DNA of 64,000 nt, taken from assembly GCA_023388435.1 (NCBI GenBank), contig JAEWGG010000016.1, positions 9,988-73,987 of the forward strand. Direction: 5' to 3'. A program made the translations under genes and the position numbers. Origin of the DNA: Bacillota bacterium (GTDB taxonomy: Bacteria; Bacillota; Clostridia; Saccharofermentanales; Fastidiosipilaceae). This document shows, one piece after another, positions 31,235 to 39,639 of the stretch; the first letter of the stretch is position 1, and every line of letters starts with the position of its first letter. Under the pieces are notes generated by a model. That model saw only the letters and a list, made by a program, of their open reading frames with translations, did not search any database and had not been told where the DNA came from.

Positions 31235-32173
31235 ATGCGGGCGAGCATCATCTATTCGGCTGCTGATTTGGAGAAAAACCGCTTCTTCTGGGAAACTGTC
31301 CAGGAACTCTGGGCTCAGGCCGGGGTGGACTGCCAGATTGAGACGGCAGAAGGGCGCTGGGCCTGGCTGGAGGCTGCTGGCTGCGGACCTGCCCAGGCTC
31401 CTCTGGAGGGCCTGCCGCCAGAGCTGGGTCTGAGCCTGGGTCTGCCCCTGGACCTTCTGGGTCCCCAGCCCCTGCGCGCCCAGCTGGACTTCGTCTTGAA
31501 CCGCAGCAGGGACGCCGCCCTGGCGGCCCGCTACGAGCAGGCGGGAATCCCCGTGTTTAACAATAGTCTGGTGGCGGAGCTGGGCAACGACAAGTGGGCC
31601 TGGTACCGCTATGCCCAGGCCTTGGAACTTCCCGTATTGGAGACGGAGCTCCTGTCTGTAGAGCCGCCCCAGCTGCCCTACCCACTGGTCGCCAAGAGCC
31701 GCCGGGGCCACGGTGGACAGGAGCTGCGCTGGCTGGAGGATGAGGCGGGGCGCCAGGACCTGCTTGCAGAGCTGCGGCTGGGTGGCGGGTCGGCCTCGGA
31801 CTGGATTGTACAGCGCCCCGCGGCTCGACTTGGACGGGACTGGCGCGTCTATATCCTGGGTGGCCGTCCCTACGCCGCTGTCCTGCGCGAGGCCCCCAGT
31901 GGTGACTGGCGCGCCAATTACAGTCTGGGAGCCAGAGTGTCCTGGGCCGAGTTCACGGCCGAGCTGGCCAGTCCTGTGGAACGGCTCTGTCAGGCCCTGT
32001 CCATCGACTACGGGGCCCTCGACTTCCTGGATGACGGGCCCGGAGGCCCCGTCGTCCACGAGCTGGAAGACTGCTGCGGGGCCCGGCTGCTCTATCAGCT
32101 GGACCCCTCCACTAAGATTATTTCTGATTACGCCCGTCTGATTCTGGGCCGTTTCGGCCTCACTGTTCCTTGA
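31235..32173 (+). CDS. ATP-grasp ligase of the RimK type, second of a tandem pair
   Basis: 312 residues from ATG 31235, after which MRASIIYSAADLEKNRFFW looks like a natural N-terminus; a GTG at 31193 has no ribosome site. The ATP-grasp core shows NDKWAWYRYAQALELPVLE, YPLVAKSRRGHGGQELRW, LGRDWRVYILGGRPYAAVLR and a C-terminal VVHELEDCCGARLLYQ. The usual metal-binding E-x-N is replaced by E-x-E/D here, and the CCGA element echoes the CCGT of its neighbour. Its 3' end overlaps the convergent fbp by 14 bases. Function inferred only as a carboxylate-amine ligase acting with the preceding gene. Confidence 0.75.
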   Translation: MRASIIYSAADLEKNRFFWETVQELWAQAGVDCQIETAEGRWAWLEAAGCGPAQAPLEGLPPELGLSLGLPLDLLGPQPLRAQLDFVLNRSRDAALAARYEQAGIPVFNNSLVAELGNDKWAWYRYAQALELPVLETELLSVEPPQLPYPLVAKSRRGHGGQELRWLEDEAGRQDLLAELRLGGGSASDWIVQRPAARLGRDWRVYILGGRPYAAVLREAPSGDWRANYSLGARVSWAEFTAELASPVERLCQALSIDYGALDFLDDGPGGPVVHELEDCCGARLLYQLDPSTKIISDYARLILGRFGLTVP

Positions 32174-34103
32174 TTACCCCCGAGCGGTAGGCCTCGACCA
32201 GGGCCTCGAGGTCCTGAATCTCCGCCATATACTCCGCCCCCTGGTCCGTCTCCCGCTTGCAGAGGCGGTGGGGCATGACGTCCACAACGCGGATGCGCGG
32301 CGTGTAGCTGCCCATGTCCGACTCGATCTGATTGAAGCTGTGGTGCTCGGCCAGGGCCAGGTGGTGGGAATTAAAAATCAGTGTATAGCCTGCGATACCC
32401 GTTTTGGACTGGTAGGCCTTGGCGATGCCCCCATCAATGACGAAGAGGCGGCCGTTGGCCTTGATCGGACTCTCACCGTCTTTGATTTTTACCGGAACGT
32501 GGCCGTTGATGATATGGGCGTGCGGCCCGCCGAGTCCGAAATCCTCCAGAATGCGCAGGCAGCAGGCCTCCTCCTGGGAGTGTCGGAAGTAGGGGTTATA
32601 GCGTTCCTGGCAGACCTCCTTGTCCCCGACGAAATAATTTTCGAAGGTCGAGATCTGACTTTTGCCGAACATTGGCGATTTTTCCCCACACCAGAGATAC
32701 CACATGAAGTCCACGGCGTCCGGATTCTCCTCCCCGCCGCGGGCGCTGTAGTAGGCCTGGCTGACCATGTAGGCGGCGAAGTCCATAAGTTCCCGCCCGC
32801 GGTAGGACTTGCCCCCCAGTTCGAGTGGGGCGAAGTCGCCTTCCTCCGTCATGGGGATGCAGCCATGGAAGAGGAGATTCCCGTTGCAGCACTTGTATGT
32901 GGAGCCATGGGAAAAGAGATAGTCAACGTGACGGCGCAGGGGTTCACTGTAGCGGAAGGAGGCCTTGAGGCCGAAGAGCAGGTCCTCTTCCTCCTTACTC
33001 AGGCGCAGGGGGTCTGCGGGGTCAATTGTTGGGAAGTTCTGGTCGAGCAGGGGGTAGTCCTTTCCCTGCCAGCGGTAGCAGTGGCGGGCAAAGTCGGTCT
33101 TGAGCAGGACCTTGCGGTGTTCCATCTGCCATTCCGGATGACGTTCCAGGAGCTGGCCTTCCAACTTGAACATGATGACGGCGATGGCCTTATGCATCTT
33201 GGCCGCCAGATCGGGATCCACCAGGTCGTAGACGTTTTCATCCAGGACGCGTGGGCGGAAGCGGAGACAGGGATCCTCGCCGTAGACTTTTTGCGCGAAG
33301 CTGCTGAGGCTGCGGAGATTGATGCTGTAGCCCGTCTCCAGGGCGTCGAAATTATTGTATGCGATGTTCGCGCGGAGCACGGAGCAGATGCAGACCTCGT
33401 TGCCCAGGGCGGCCCCCATCCACTCGATGTCGTGATTACCCCACTGGAAGTCCACGCGGTCGAAGTCGATCAGTTCCTCCATGATGCGATAGGGATTTTT
33501 GCCGCGGTCAAAAATATCGCCAATGATGTGCACATAGTTGACGCAGATGCGCTGGATCATGCTGCAGAGCTGCTGGATAAAGCGCCCGGCGCAGTCGGTT
33601 TCGATGATGTAGGCAATAATCTGATTGTAGAAGGCGTTGCGGTCGAAATCCCCATCATAGGCATAGAGCAGCTCGCGGACGATCTTGCGGTAGGCGGCCG
33701 GCATCTGGCGGTCCACCGTCTCACGCGGGTATTTGGAGGAGCAGTAGCGGCAGAGCTCGGCCAGGCGGATGATGGTGATGCGCACCCACTCCTCGTTGTA
33801 ACGGCCTTCGCGCTCCAGAATGTGCATGATTTTTTCGGGATCATAGATGAGGTTCGCGAGGCGGTTTTGCTCCTCTGTCGTCAGCACATTGCCGTAGAGC
33901 TCGCCAATTTTCGTGCGGATATTGCCCGAGCCAGAGCGCATGAGGTGGATGAAGGCCCCGTCCTCGCCATGGAGGTCCGAGAAGAAATATTCCGTGCCCT
34001 TCGGCAGGTCCAGCAGGGCCTTGAGCTCGATGATGCGTCCCTTGGCCATCGCTATGTTCTGATATTGCTGGGAAAGTAATCGCAGGTATTTGGCCTCGTC
34101 CAT
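32160..34103 (-). CDS. fbp: Fructose-1,6-bisphosphatase, class III (Firmicutes type)
   Basis: 647 residues from ATG at 34103, where MDEAKYLRLLSQQYQN matches the family start and GGAGGA lies upstream. Longer in-frame extension would run into the promoter. It hydrolyses fructose-1,6-bisphosphate in gluconeogenesis. Metallophosphatase motifs in order: FFSDLHGEDGAF, HIIGDIFDRGKNPYRIME, FQWGNHDIEWMGAAL, LFSHGSTYKCCNGNLLFHGC and AHIINGHVPVKIKDGESPI. The large size and absence of class I motifs identify class III. Divergent from the Bax-inhibitor-like gene. Confidence 0.97.
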   Translation of the reverse strand: MDEAKYLRLLSQQYQNIAMAKGRIIELKALLDLPKGTEYFFSDLHGEDGAFIHLMRSGSGNIRTKIGELYGNVLTTEEQNRLANLIYDPEKIMHILEREGRYNEEWVRITIIRLAELCRYCSSKYPRETVDRQMPAAYRKIVRELLYAYDGDFDRNAFYNQIIAYIIETDCAGRFIQQLCSMIQRICVNYVHIIGDIFDRGKNPYRIMEELIDFDRVDFQWGNHDIEWMGAALGNEVCICSVLRANIAYNNFDALETGYSINLRSLSSFAQKVYGEDPCLRFRPRVLDENVYDLVDPDLAAKMHKAIAVIMFKLEGQLLERHPEWQMEHRKVLLKTDFARHCYRWQGKDYPLLDQNFPTIDPADPLRLSKEEEDLLFGLKASFRYSEPLRRHVDYLFSHGSTYKCCNGNLLFHGCIPMTEEGDFAPLELGGKSYRGRELMDFAAYMVSQAYYSARGGEENPDAVDFMWYLWCGEKSPMFGKSQISTFENYFVGDKEVCQERYNPYFRHSQEEACCLRILEDFGLGGPHAHIINGHVPVKIKDGESPIKANGRLFVIDGGIAKAYQSKTGIAGYTLIFNSHHLALAEHHSFNQIESDMGSYTPRIRVVDVMPHRLCKRETDQGAEYMAEIQDLEALVEAYRSGVIKEQ

Positions 34104-34164
34104 GCCCTCGTCCTCCGTCTGCCCCCCCTGTTCACCGCTGGCGGGGGACCGCACTGTCGCCTGT

Positions 34165-34173
34165 ATCATAGCA
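34165..34173 (-). promoter_or_regulatory. Extended -10 promoter of fbp
   Basis: TGCTATGAT on the minus strand, 62 bases before the fbp start; a partner element for the plus strand lies 14 bases to the right. No clear -35. Confidence 0.5.
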
Positions 34174-34186
34174 CAGGCCGGCCTCA

Positions 34187-34195
34187 TGCTATACT
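34187..34195 (+). promoter_or_regulatory. Extended -10 promoter of the Bax-inhibitor-like gene
   Basis: TGCTATACT, 85 bases before the start codon at 34280; arranged back-to-back with the fbp promoter. Confidence 0.5.
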
Positions 34196-34279
34196 GAAAA
34201 CATATGGCAAGCGGACTCGGGCCAGGTCTTCCCAAGATGGGAGAGCCCTTCTGCGCCAGCTGTGAGAAAGGAACTAGCT

Positions 34280-35044
34280 ATGTTTATGAATCAGAATCCA
34301 CAGGTCCAGTCTGGGCCCTATACCTATGGGATAGATCAGGAGGCCAAGGATCAGGCTCTGCACCAGATCCTGTCCAGGGTCTTCCTGTATATGGGCCTGG
34401 GTCTTCTGCTGAGTTTTGCCAGCGCTGCGGTCCTGGCCTATACGGGCCTCGGCCTGCGCTTCTTGCTGGGCTTCGGTACCATTTCAATAGTCCTTGTCTG
34501 CATCGTGCAGATGGCCCTGGTCTTCGGCCTCAGCGCCATGCTGGCCAAGCAGAGGGTCCAGCAGGCCAAGCTGCTCTTTGTTATCTACTCCCTGTTTACG
34601 GGTCTGACCCTGGGGCTCTTCTTTACGATTTTTTCCGTCCAGAGCATCCTGCTGGCCCTTGTGGCGACGGCTGTAGTCTTCGGGCTGATGGCGGTCTGGG
34701 GTCTGCGCACGGAACGTGACCTGAGCTCCCTGGGTACGGTGGGCCGTATGCTGCTGCTCGGCTGTATTGTCGTGAGCCTGCTGAATCTGATTCTCTACTT
34801 CGTCGCCCCAGGCTTCGCCAGCGCCCTGGACATGGTTCTGAACTACGTTGTCCTGGCCGTATTTATCGGGCTCACCGCCTACGACATGAACCGGATTAAG
34901 CAGTATTCCGAGGCCGCCCTGATGAATGGCGCCAGCGCCCAGCTTGTTGACAGCCTGGCGGTGAGCGGAGCCCTGTCCCTGTATCTGGACTTCATCAATA
35001 TCTTTATTCGTCTCCTGACGATTTTTGGACGCAATCGAGACTGA
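34280..35044 (+). CDS. Bax inhibitor-1 / YccA family membrane protein
   Basis: 254 residues from ATG 34280 (AAAGGA eight bases upstream). It has seven predicted membrane segments, starting YMGLGLLLSFASAAVLAY and ending LSLYLDFINIFIRLLTIFGR. The last segment, with the LYLDFINIF motif, and the AYDMNRIKQYSE loop are hallmarks of the YccA/YbhL branch of the BI-1 family. Members act as pH-sensitive calcium leak channels or affect membrane protein quality control in bacteria; the role here is not shown. Single gene between its promoter and a strong terminator. Confidence 0.93.
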   Translation: MFMNQNPQVQSGPYTYGIDQEAKDQALHQILSRVFLYMGLGLLLSFASAAVLAYTGLGLRFLLGFGTISIVLVCIVQMALVFGLSAMLAKQRVQQAKLLFVIYSLFTGLTLGLFFTIFSVQSILLALVATAVVFGLMAVWGLRTERDLSSLGTVGRMLLLGCIVVSLLNLILYFVAPGFASALDMVLNYVVLAVFIGLTAYDMNRIKQYSEAALMNGASAQLVDSLAVSGALSLYLDFINIFIRLLTIFGRNRD

Positions 35045-35091
35045 TTGTGAAGCGCCCTGGGCTTCCGGAGTCGAAAGCCCGGAGGGACAAG

Positions 35092-35129
35092 AAGAGCTCC
35101 GTCCCCACTCGGGGGGGCGGAGCTCTTTT
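35092..35129 (+). terminator. Intrinsic terminator after the BI-1-like gene
   Basis: Fifteen-pair stem (35092-35106 with 35113-35127, one G-U pair) and TTTT tail. It separates the convergent BI-1-like and zinc-peptidase genes and may work weakly in both directions. Confidence 0.88.
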
Positions 35130-35152
35130 GATTGCTGCCAGTCCAGCCCAGC

Positions 35153-36193
35153 TCAGGCTGCGAATCTGGCGGGTCCACCTGCTGCGGGGAGTTCAGGTCC
35201 CAGGTGACAGCGCCCTGTTGTGACCCAGTCCCGAGGCCAGCTCTGGTGAAAGAGTTCGCTGGCCCGTTCGGCGCTGTAGGTGTCCGACTCGGAGAGGTCG
35301 CCAGCCTCGTAGCCCTTGCGGAACCAGCGCGAGCGCTGGTCGCTGGTCCCGTGGGTGAAGCTGTCTGGGACCACGAAGCCCTGGGCCTGGCGCTGGAGGT
35401 GGTCGTCACCAATTTTGCGGGTGGCCCGCATGGCCTCGTCGATGTCTCCAGGGTCGAGCATGCCCTGGCGCTCCGCATAGCGCGCCCAGACTCCCGCCAG
35501 ATAATCTGCCTGCAACTCCATGCGTACGGTGAGGTCGTTGCGCGCCTTTTCGCTGGCGGCTCCGCGCTTGAGTTCGTGAACCTTGCCCAGAATACCCAGC
35601 TCATCCTGTACGTGGTGGCCCACCTCGTGGGCCAGGACGTAGGCCATGGCGAAGTCCCCACCCGCCCCCAGCTCCTTTTCGAGGCTGTCATAGAAGGAGA
35701 GATCGATGTAAACCTTCTGATCGGCCGAGCAGTAGAAGGGGCCGACCTGGCTGCTCGCCCCCCCGCAGCGGGTCTGTACACTGCGTCGGAAGAGTACGAG
35801 TGTACAGGGCTCATAGCGCCGTCCCAGATCGGAGAAGGCCTTGGTCCAGAACTGCTCCGTTTCGTAGAGAACCACCTCCAGCATCTCCCGGCGGTCCCGT
35901 TCTTTCTGGGACTCCTCGACGCCGCCACCCAGCTCAGCAGAACGGCGCCCGGACTCGAGGCCGCCCTCGCCAGTGAAGAGGGATCCCAGTCCCCCCTGTC
36001 CCCCGAAGAGCAGAAAGAGCCCGAGCAGAATGACGAGGCCCAGCCCGCCCCCAGCGCCTAGCTGTAAACCCCGACCTGTGGGCATCCGCCGCCCGCTGAA
36101 CATCCCTGGGGGCAGGGAGAAGCCCGGGCCCGAGCTGGACTGCCCGCGGCGGTCTTCCACGTTCTGACTCCTGTTTCGTCCCCTCCACTGCAT
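35153..36193 (-). CDS. Putative neutral zinc metallopeptidase (YpfJ family)
   Basis: 346 residues from ATG at 36193 on the minus strand (GGAGGA upstream). A basic N-terminus and one membrane segment (about 46-63, GLGLVILLGLFLLFG) anchor the protein. The external domain holds CGGASSQVGPFYCSADQKVY, then the zinc site AYVLAHEVGHHVQDELGI with the distal ELQADYLAGVWARYAER that supplies the third ligand. These are diagnostic of the YpfJ/neutral zinc metallopeptidase family (about 290 residues). Substrates are unknown. It is transcribed towards the BI-1 gene and away from the D-lactate dehydrogenase. Confidence 0.94.
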   Translation of the reverse strand: MQWRGRNRSQNVEDRRGQSSSGPGFSLPPGMFSGRRMPTGRGLQLGAGGGLGLVILLGLFLLFGGQGGLGSLFTGEGGLESGRRSAELGGGVEESQKERDRREMLEVVLYETEQFWTKAFSDLGRRYEPCTLVLFRRSVQTRCGGASSQVGPFYCSADQKVYIDLSFYDSLEKELGAGGDFAMAYVLAHEVGHHVQDELGILGKVHELKRGAASEKARNDLTVRMELQADYLAGVWARYAERQGMLDPGDIDEAMRATRKIGDDHLQRQAQGFVVPDSFTHGTSDQRSRWFRKGYEAGDLSESDTYSAERASELFHQSWPRDWVTTGRCHLGPELPAAGGPARFAA

Positions 36194-36234
36194 AGACCAT
36201 CCTCCACACGTCAAGCTACTGATAAGAGAAATTA

Positions 36235-36240
36235 ATTATA
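36235..36240 (-). promoter_or_regulatory. Likely -10 element of the zinc peptidase gene
   Basis: TATAAT on the minus strand, 42 bases before the start codon. No good -35 was found, so only the -10 is proposed. Confidence 0.4.
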
Positions 36241-36347
36241 ACAGGGCTAAAAGGCCCTGACTTCGGCAGGGTTAAAATAAAAAGGTCCAGGTTTTCCCGC
36301 ATGGTCTGGACGCTCAGCGATAAGCTGTTTAGGAAAGGAGGCCCAAT

Positions 36348-37355
36348 ATGGCCCGTATAGAATTATTCAGTCTGCGCCCCGACGAGCGGGCGGCTTATGA
36401 GCGTTTTCTTGAGGACTGGCCGGAGCTCGACCTGGCCTGCCATGAGGGGGACTTGACGGAGGGGCGGCTCCAGGAGCTTGGACCCGACCTGCGCGCCGTG
36501 GTCTGCTGCCAGGTGCGCCCCCTCAGTGCAGAATTAATCAATGGGCTGGCTGAGCTGGGTTGCAGAGTCCTTGCCACACGTTCAGCAGGCTATGACATGT
36601 ATCCGCTGGAACTTTTAAAGAAGGCCGGCATTCGGCTCGTCAACACCCCCGCCTACAGCCCGGAGTCCATCGCCGAGTTCAGCTGCATGGCCGGTCTCTA
36701 CCTCCTTCGGCAGATGCCCCTGATTCAAGAGCGGGTGGGCCGCGGGGACTTTCGCTGGGAGCCGGAGATTATGAGCCGCCGTCTTAGAGATTACTCCGTG
36801 GGTATTGCGGGGACAGGGCGCATTGGCCGGGAGACGGCCCGCTGTTTCGCCCGCCTGGGCTGCCGCATTCTGGCCTACGACCTCTACCCCGACGCAGCCT
36901 TGGAACAAGAAGGTCTGCTGCGTTACGTCAGCTGGGAGGAACTGCTGGGCCAGTCCGATCTGCTGAGTCTGCACATGCCTGCGACGGAGGAGAACACCCA
37001 CATTCTCAACGCCCGGAGCCTGGCCCTCATGCCCCGTGGAGCGGCCCTCGTCAATGCGGCGCGGGGGAGCCTGGTCGACACGGAGGCCCTCCTGGCCGCT
37101 CTGGATTCCGGGGCCCTGTCTGGAGCGGCCCTGGATACCTACGAGGCCGAGCAGCCCTATGTGGCTAAGTCCTGGGAAGGGCGGGCGATCGAGTCGGCCG
37201 AGTTCCGCCGCCTCCTGGCCCATCCCCGCCTGCTCTATACTCCGCATATCGCCTTTTACACCGATGAGGCGGTGGAGGCCATGTTCCGTCAGCCCATCCT
37301 GGCCGCCCAGGAAATCCTTGAGACGGGGAAGACGGCCTCGGAGGTGCAACTGTAA
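36348..37355 (+). CDS. D-lactate dehydrogenase (D-isomer-specific 2-hydroxyacid dehydrogenase)
   Basis: 335 residues. The NAD-binding Rossmann motif GIAGTGRIGRETARCFARLG is in the middle. Catalytic residues are recognised in NAARGSLVDTEALL (Arg), ALDTYEAEQPYV (Glu) and YTPHIAFYTDEAVE (His). ATRSAGYDMYPLELLKKAGI and NTPAYSPESIAEF are typical of the D-LDH/VanH branch. It interconverts pyruvate and D-lactate with NADH, a fermentation end step. AAAGGAGG precedes its ATG. It is a single gene between a divergent zinc peptidase and the glycogen operon. Confidence 0.9.
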   Translation: MARIELFSLRPDERAAYERFLEDWPELDLACHEGDLTEGRLQELGPDLRAVVCCQVRPLSAELINGLAELGCRVLATRSAGYDMYPLELLKKAGIRLVNTPAYSPESIAEFSCMAGLYLLRQMPLIQERVGRGDFRWEPEIMSRRLRDYSVGIAGTGRIGRETARCFARLGCRILAYDLYPDAALEQEGLLRYVSWEELLGQSDLLSLHMPATEENTHILNARSLALMPRGAALVNAARGSLVDTEALLAALDSGALSGAALDTYEAEQPYVAKSWEGRAIESAEFRRLLAHPRLLYTPHIAFYTDEAVEAMFRQPILAAQEILETGKTASEVQL

Positions 37356-37460
37356 GCGCGCCGATGTGAACGGCCTTGAGCCTGTCTGGCGACTTTTGCT
37401 CTGTATGCGGTTAAATAATATGCGTACCACCGCTTTCTTTTCGTCTCTTCTCCACAAAGA

Positions 37461-37490
37461 TTGAAGAAAATACCTGGTAAGTGCTATACT
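37461..37490 (+). promoter_or_regulatory. Promoter of the glycogen operon
   Basis: TTGAAG (37461-37466), 18-bp spacer, TATACT (37485-37490) with a TG at 37482-37483 making an extended -10 (TGCTATACT). It is 38 bases before the GlgB-like start. Confidence 0.75.
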
Positions 37491-37527
37491 AATTACCCCA
37501 AAAAGCATCCCATAGGGTGGTACAGAT

Positions 37528-39483
37528 ATGTTTGATCTACAACGTTTTCTTCGTGGTACAGAGGGGGAGGCCTACCGTCTTCTGGGACCTCAGCTCCATG
37601 TGGATGGCAGCTATACGCTGCGTGTCTTTGCCCCCGAGGCCCAGCGGGTCTGGCTCTGCGGAGAACTGGCAGAGTTTTTACTGTCCTTAGAGAATGGGCC
37701 AGGGGAGGGCGGGCTGAGTTCGGCTCGCGAGGAGGCCTGCGCTTCTGGGCCCCAGAACGGAGCCCTGGCTTCTGCCGTCCCGATGGAGGCCGAGGGCCAG
37801 GGCTTCTACTGCCTGGACCTGCCTGCGGAGGCGGGCGGGCGGAGCTATCACTTCTACCGCGAGGACGAGTCGGGGGCTGAGGCCCTTCCGGATCTTTTTG
37901 GCCGACAGCAGGTTCCGGCTTCGGCTCTGGAGATGTGCCTGCCCCGGCGCGAGGATGAATACTGGGACTGGGGGGATGCGGACTACCTGGAACGGAGACC
38001 CCGCCATGATGCGGCCCGACCCATCTGCATCTACCAGCTGCATCTGGGTTCCTGGCGACGCCATGAAGACGGCCGGGCGCTGAGCTATGCGGAGCTGGCC
38101 CAGGAGCTTCCGGACTACGTCCGCGGCTGTGGTTTTACCCACGTCCAGGTCGTCGGCCTGGCCGGGCTTACGGAGGATGACTGGCAGGATGGCTCAGGGC
38201 CGCACTTCTTCGCCCCCAGCCCCCTGTATGGCCGTCCCGCTGACTTTAAGCAGCTGGTTGACGCCCTGCACCAGGCGGGCCTGGGTCTTATTCTGGACTG
38301 GAATGTGGCCGGCCTCTGTTCACGCTTTACCACGGGGAAGTCCCTGCAGTCCAGTCACGGTTACTTGCATGAGCTCAGGGCCGGGGCGAGCTCCGCTGGG
38401 GGACGTCAGTATTATCTGGACTTCCAGCGCGGGGACTTCTGCTCCTTCCTCTTGAGTTCGGCCCTCTTCTGGCTGCGCAGCTACCATGTGGACGGCCTGG
38501 CGCTCAGTCAGCTGGGCACCCTGCTCTACGGTCTGGACGAGTTGCAGACGGGCTATGCTTCGGCGGAGGCCGAGCTGCGGCCGGGGGCCAGGGCCTTTTT
38601 CCGCCACTGGAACCGCAGCCTGCACAGTCTGCACCAGGATGTCTTGACGCTGGCTGCCGACGGGAAGATGGAGCGCGGACAGCTGGGTCTGACCCGTCCT
38701 GTCGAGGAGGGGGGGCTGGGCTTCAGCCGCTGTTACAACGGGTCCTGGACCCAGGACCAGCTGGACTACTTCTCCTGTGAATACAGCCAGCGTCCCTACC
38801 GCCACCATAAGTTGACGGACAGTATGCTGGACGCCTTTGACATACGCGGACTGCTGGCTCTGGACCGCAGCTGCTTCGACCACGGCCAGGCCTCCCTGCT
38901 GGCCCAGATGCCTGGCGACTACTGGCGGAGCTTCGCCAGCCTCCGCTGCCTCCTGGCCCACCAGCTGGCCCACCCAGGAGCCAAGCTGCTCTTCATGGGG
39001 CAGGAGCTGGGACAGGTTGGGATCTGGCGCTTCCGTGAGGCCCTGGACTGGCGTCTCCTCAAGTATGACATGCACCAGCGCTTTCACAGCTACCTGGCCC
39101 GGATTCAGAGGCTCTATCAGGAGAACCCCGTGCTCTGGAAGGCGGACGAGGACTGGAGCGGATTCCGCTGGCTGGAGGCTGACGATCTCGAGCGCTGTGT
39201 TTTCTCCTACATGCGCATGGCTGAGGGCTGCCGCCCCCTGCTGGTCATCCTGAACATGCTGCCCACACCGATTGACCATTTCCGCCTCGCCGTCCCCGAC
39301 CCTGGTCGCTACGAGATCATACTTGACTCCGACGCGGCGGACTTCGGCGGCAGCGACTACGATACCGGGGCCTACTCCCGAGCCCTGTACGCCGAACCTG
39401 TGGCCATGAGCGGCCTGCCCTACAGCATCCGCTTCAACCTGCCCCCGCTGGCGGCCCTCTGGCTGCGCCGTCAGGAGGACTGA
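37528..39483 (+). CDS. GlgB-like protein (GH13 branching-enzyme fold) lacking catalytic residues
   Basis: 651 residues, the normal GlgB length. Colinear with glycogen branching enzymes: an N-terminal CBM48-like region (YTLRVFAPEAQRVWLCGEL), ICIYQLHLGSWRR, LTRPVEEGGLGFSRCYN, YRHHKLTDSMLDAFD, MPGDYWRSFASLRCLLAH and GAKLLFMGQELGQ. The GH13 active site is gone: the nucleophile region GLRVDAV reads GLALSQL (Ser327 for Asp), the acid/base region AEES reads AADG (Ala377 for Glu), and SHDE reads DRSC (Ser448 for Asp). The region I histidine is also missing (DWNVAGL). The reading frame is intact, so it is probably a maintained pseudoenzyme, perhaps a structural or regulatory partner in glycogen synthesis, rather than an active branching enzyme. 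Confidence 0.88.
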   Translation: MFDLQRFLRGTEGEAYRLLGPQLHVDGSYTLRVFAPEAQRVWLCGELAEFLLSLENGPGEGGLSSAREEACASGPQNGALASAVPMEAEGQGFYCLDLPAEAGGRSYHFYREDESGAEALPDLFGRQQVPASALEMCLPRREDEYWDWGDADYLERRPRHDAARPICIYQLHLGSWRRHEDGRALSYAELAQELPDYVRGCGFTHVQVVGLAGLTEDDWQDGSGPHFFAPSPLYGRPADFKQLVDALHQAGLGLILDWNVAGLCSRFTTGKSLQSSHGYLHELRAGASSAGGRQYYLDFQRGDFCSFLLSSALFWLRSYHVDGLALSQLGTLLYGLDELQTGYASAEAELRPGARAFFRHWNRSLHSLHQDVLTLAADGKMERGQLGLTRPVEEGGLGFSRCYNGSWTQDQLDYFSCEYSQRPYRHHKLTDSMLDAFDIRGLLALDRSCFDHGQASLLAQMPGDYWRSFASLRCLLAHQLAHPGAKLLFMGQELGQVGIWRFREALDWRLLKYDMHQRFHSYLARIQRLYQENPVLWKADEDWSGFRWLEADDLERCVFSYMRMAEGCRPLLVILNMLPTPIDHFRLAVPDPGRYEIILDSDAADFGGSDYDTGAYSRALYAEPVAMSGLPYSIRFNLPPLAALWLRRQED

Positions 39484-39579
39484 GTTTGCAAGACGCCAGG
39501 CTTTGTGTAAAACATGCAAGAATTGGGGGATTTTTTCACGCATTCGCTCAGCAACTGAACAAAAAACTGGGCGAAGATA

Positions 39580-39588
39580 TGCTAAAAT
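39580..39588 (+). promoter_or_regulatory. Extended -10 promoter before glgC
   Basis: TGCTAAAAT, 52 bases before the glgC TTG in a 156-bp gap; allows glgCDA to be expressed apart from the GlgB-like gene. Confidence 0.5.
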
Positions 39589-39639
39589 GAGAGAAAACGC
39601 TTGTAGGCGATTCTTTCGCTGAAGAATGGAGGGATCAGC

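Noticed and set aside
32268..34079. 603-residue plus-strand frame opposite fbp
   Set aside because: The minus strand encodes a full class III fructose-bisphosphatase with all metal motifs.
37514..37523. AGGGTGGTAC resembling the T-box antiterminator core
   Set aside because: It lies only a few bases before the GlgB-like start, with no specifier stem and no terminator hairpin, and the conserved CGCG does not follow.
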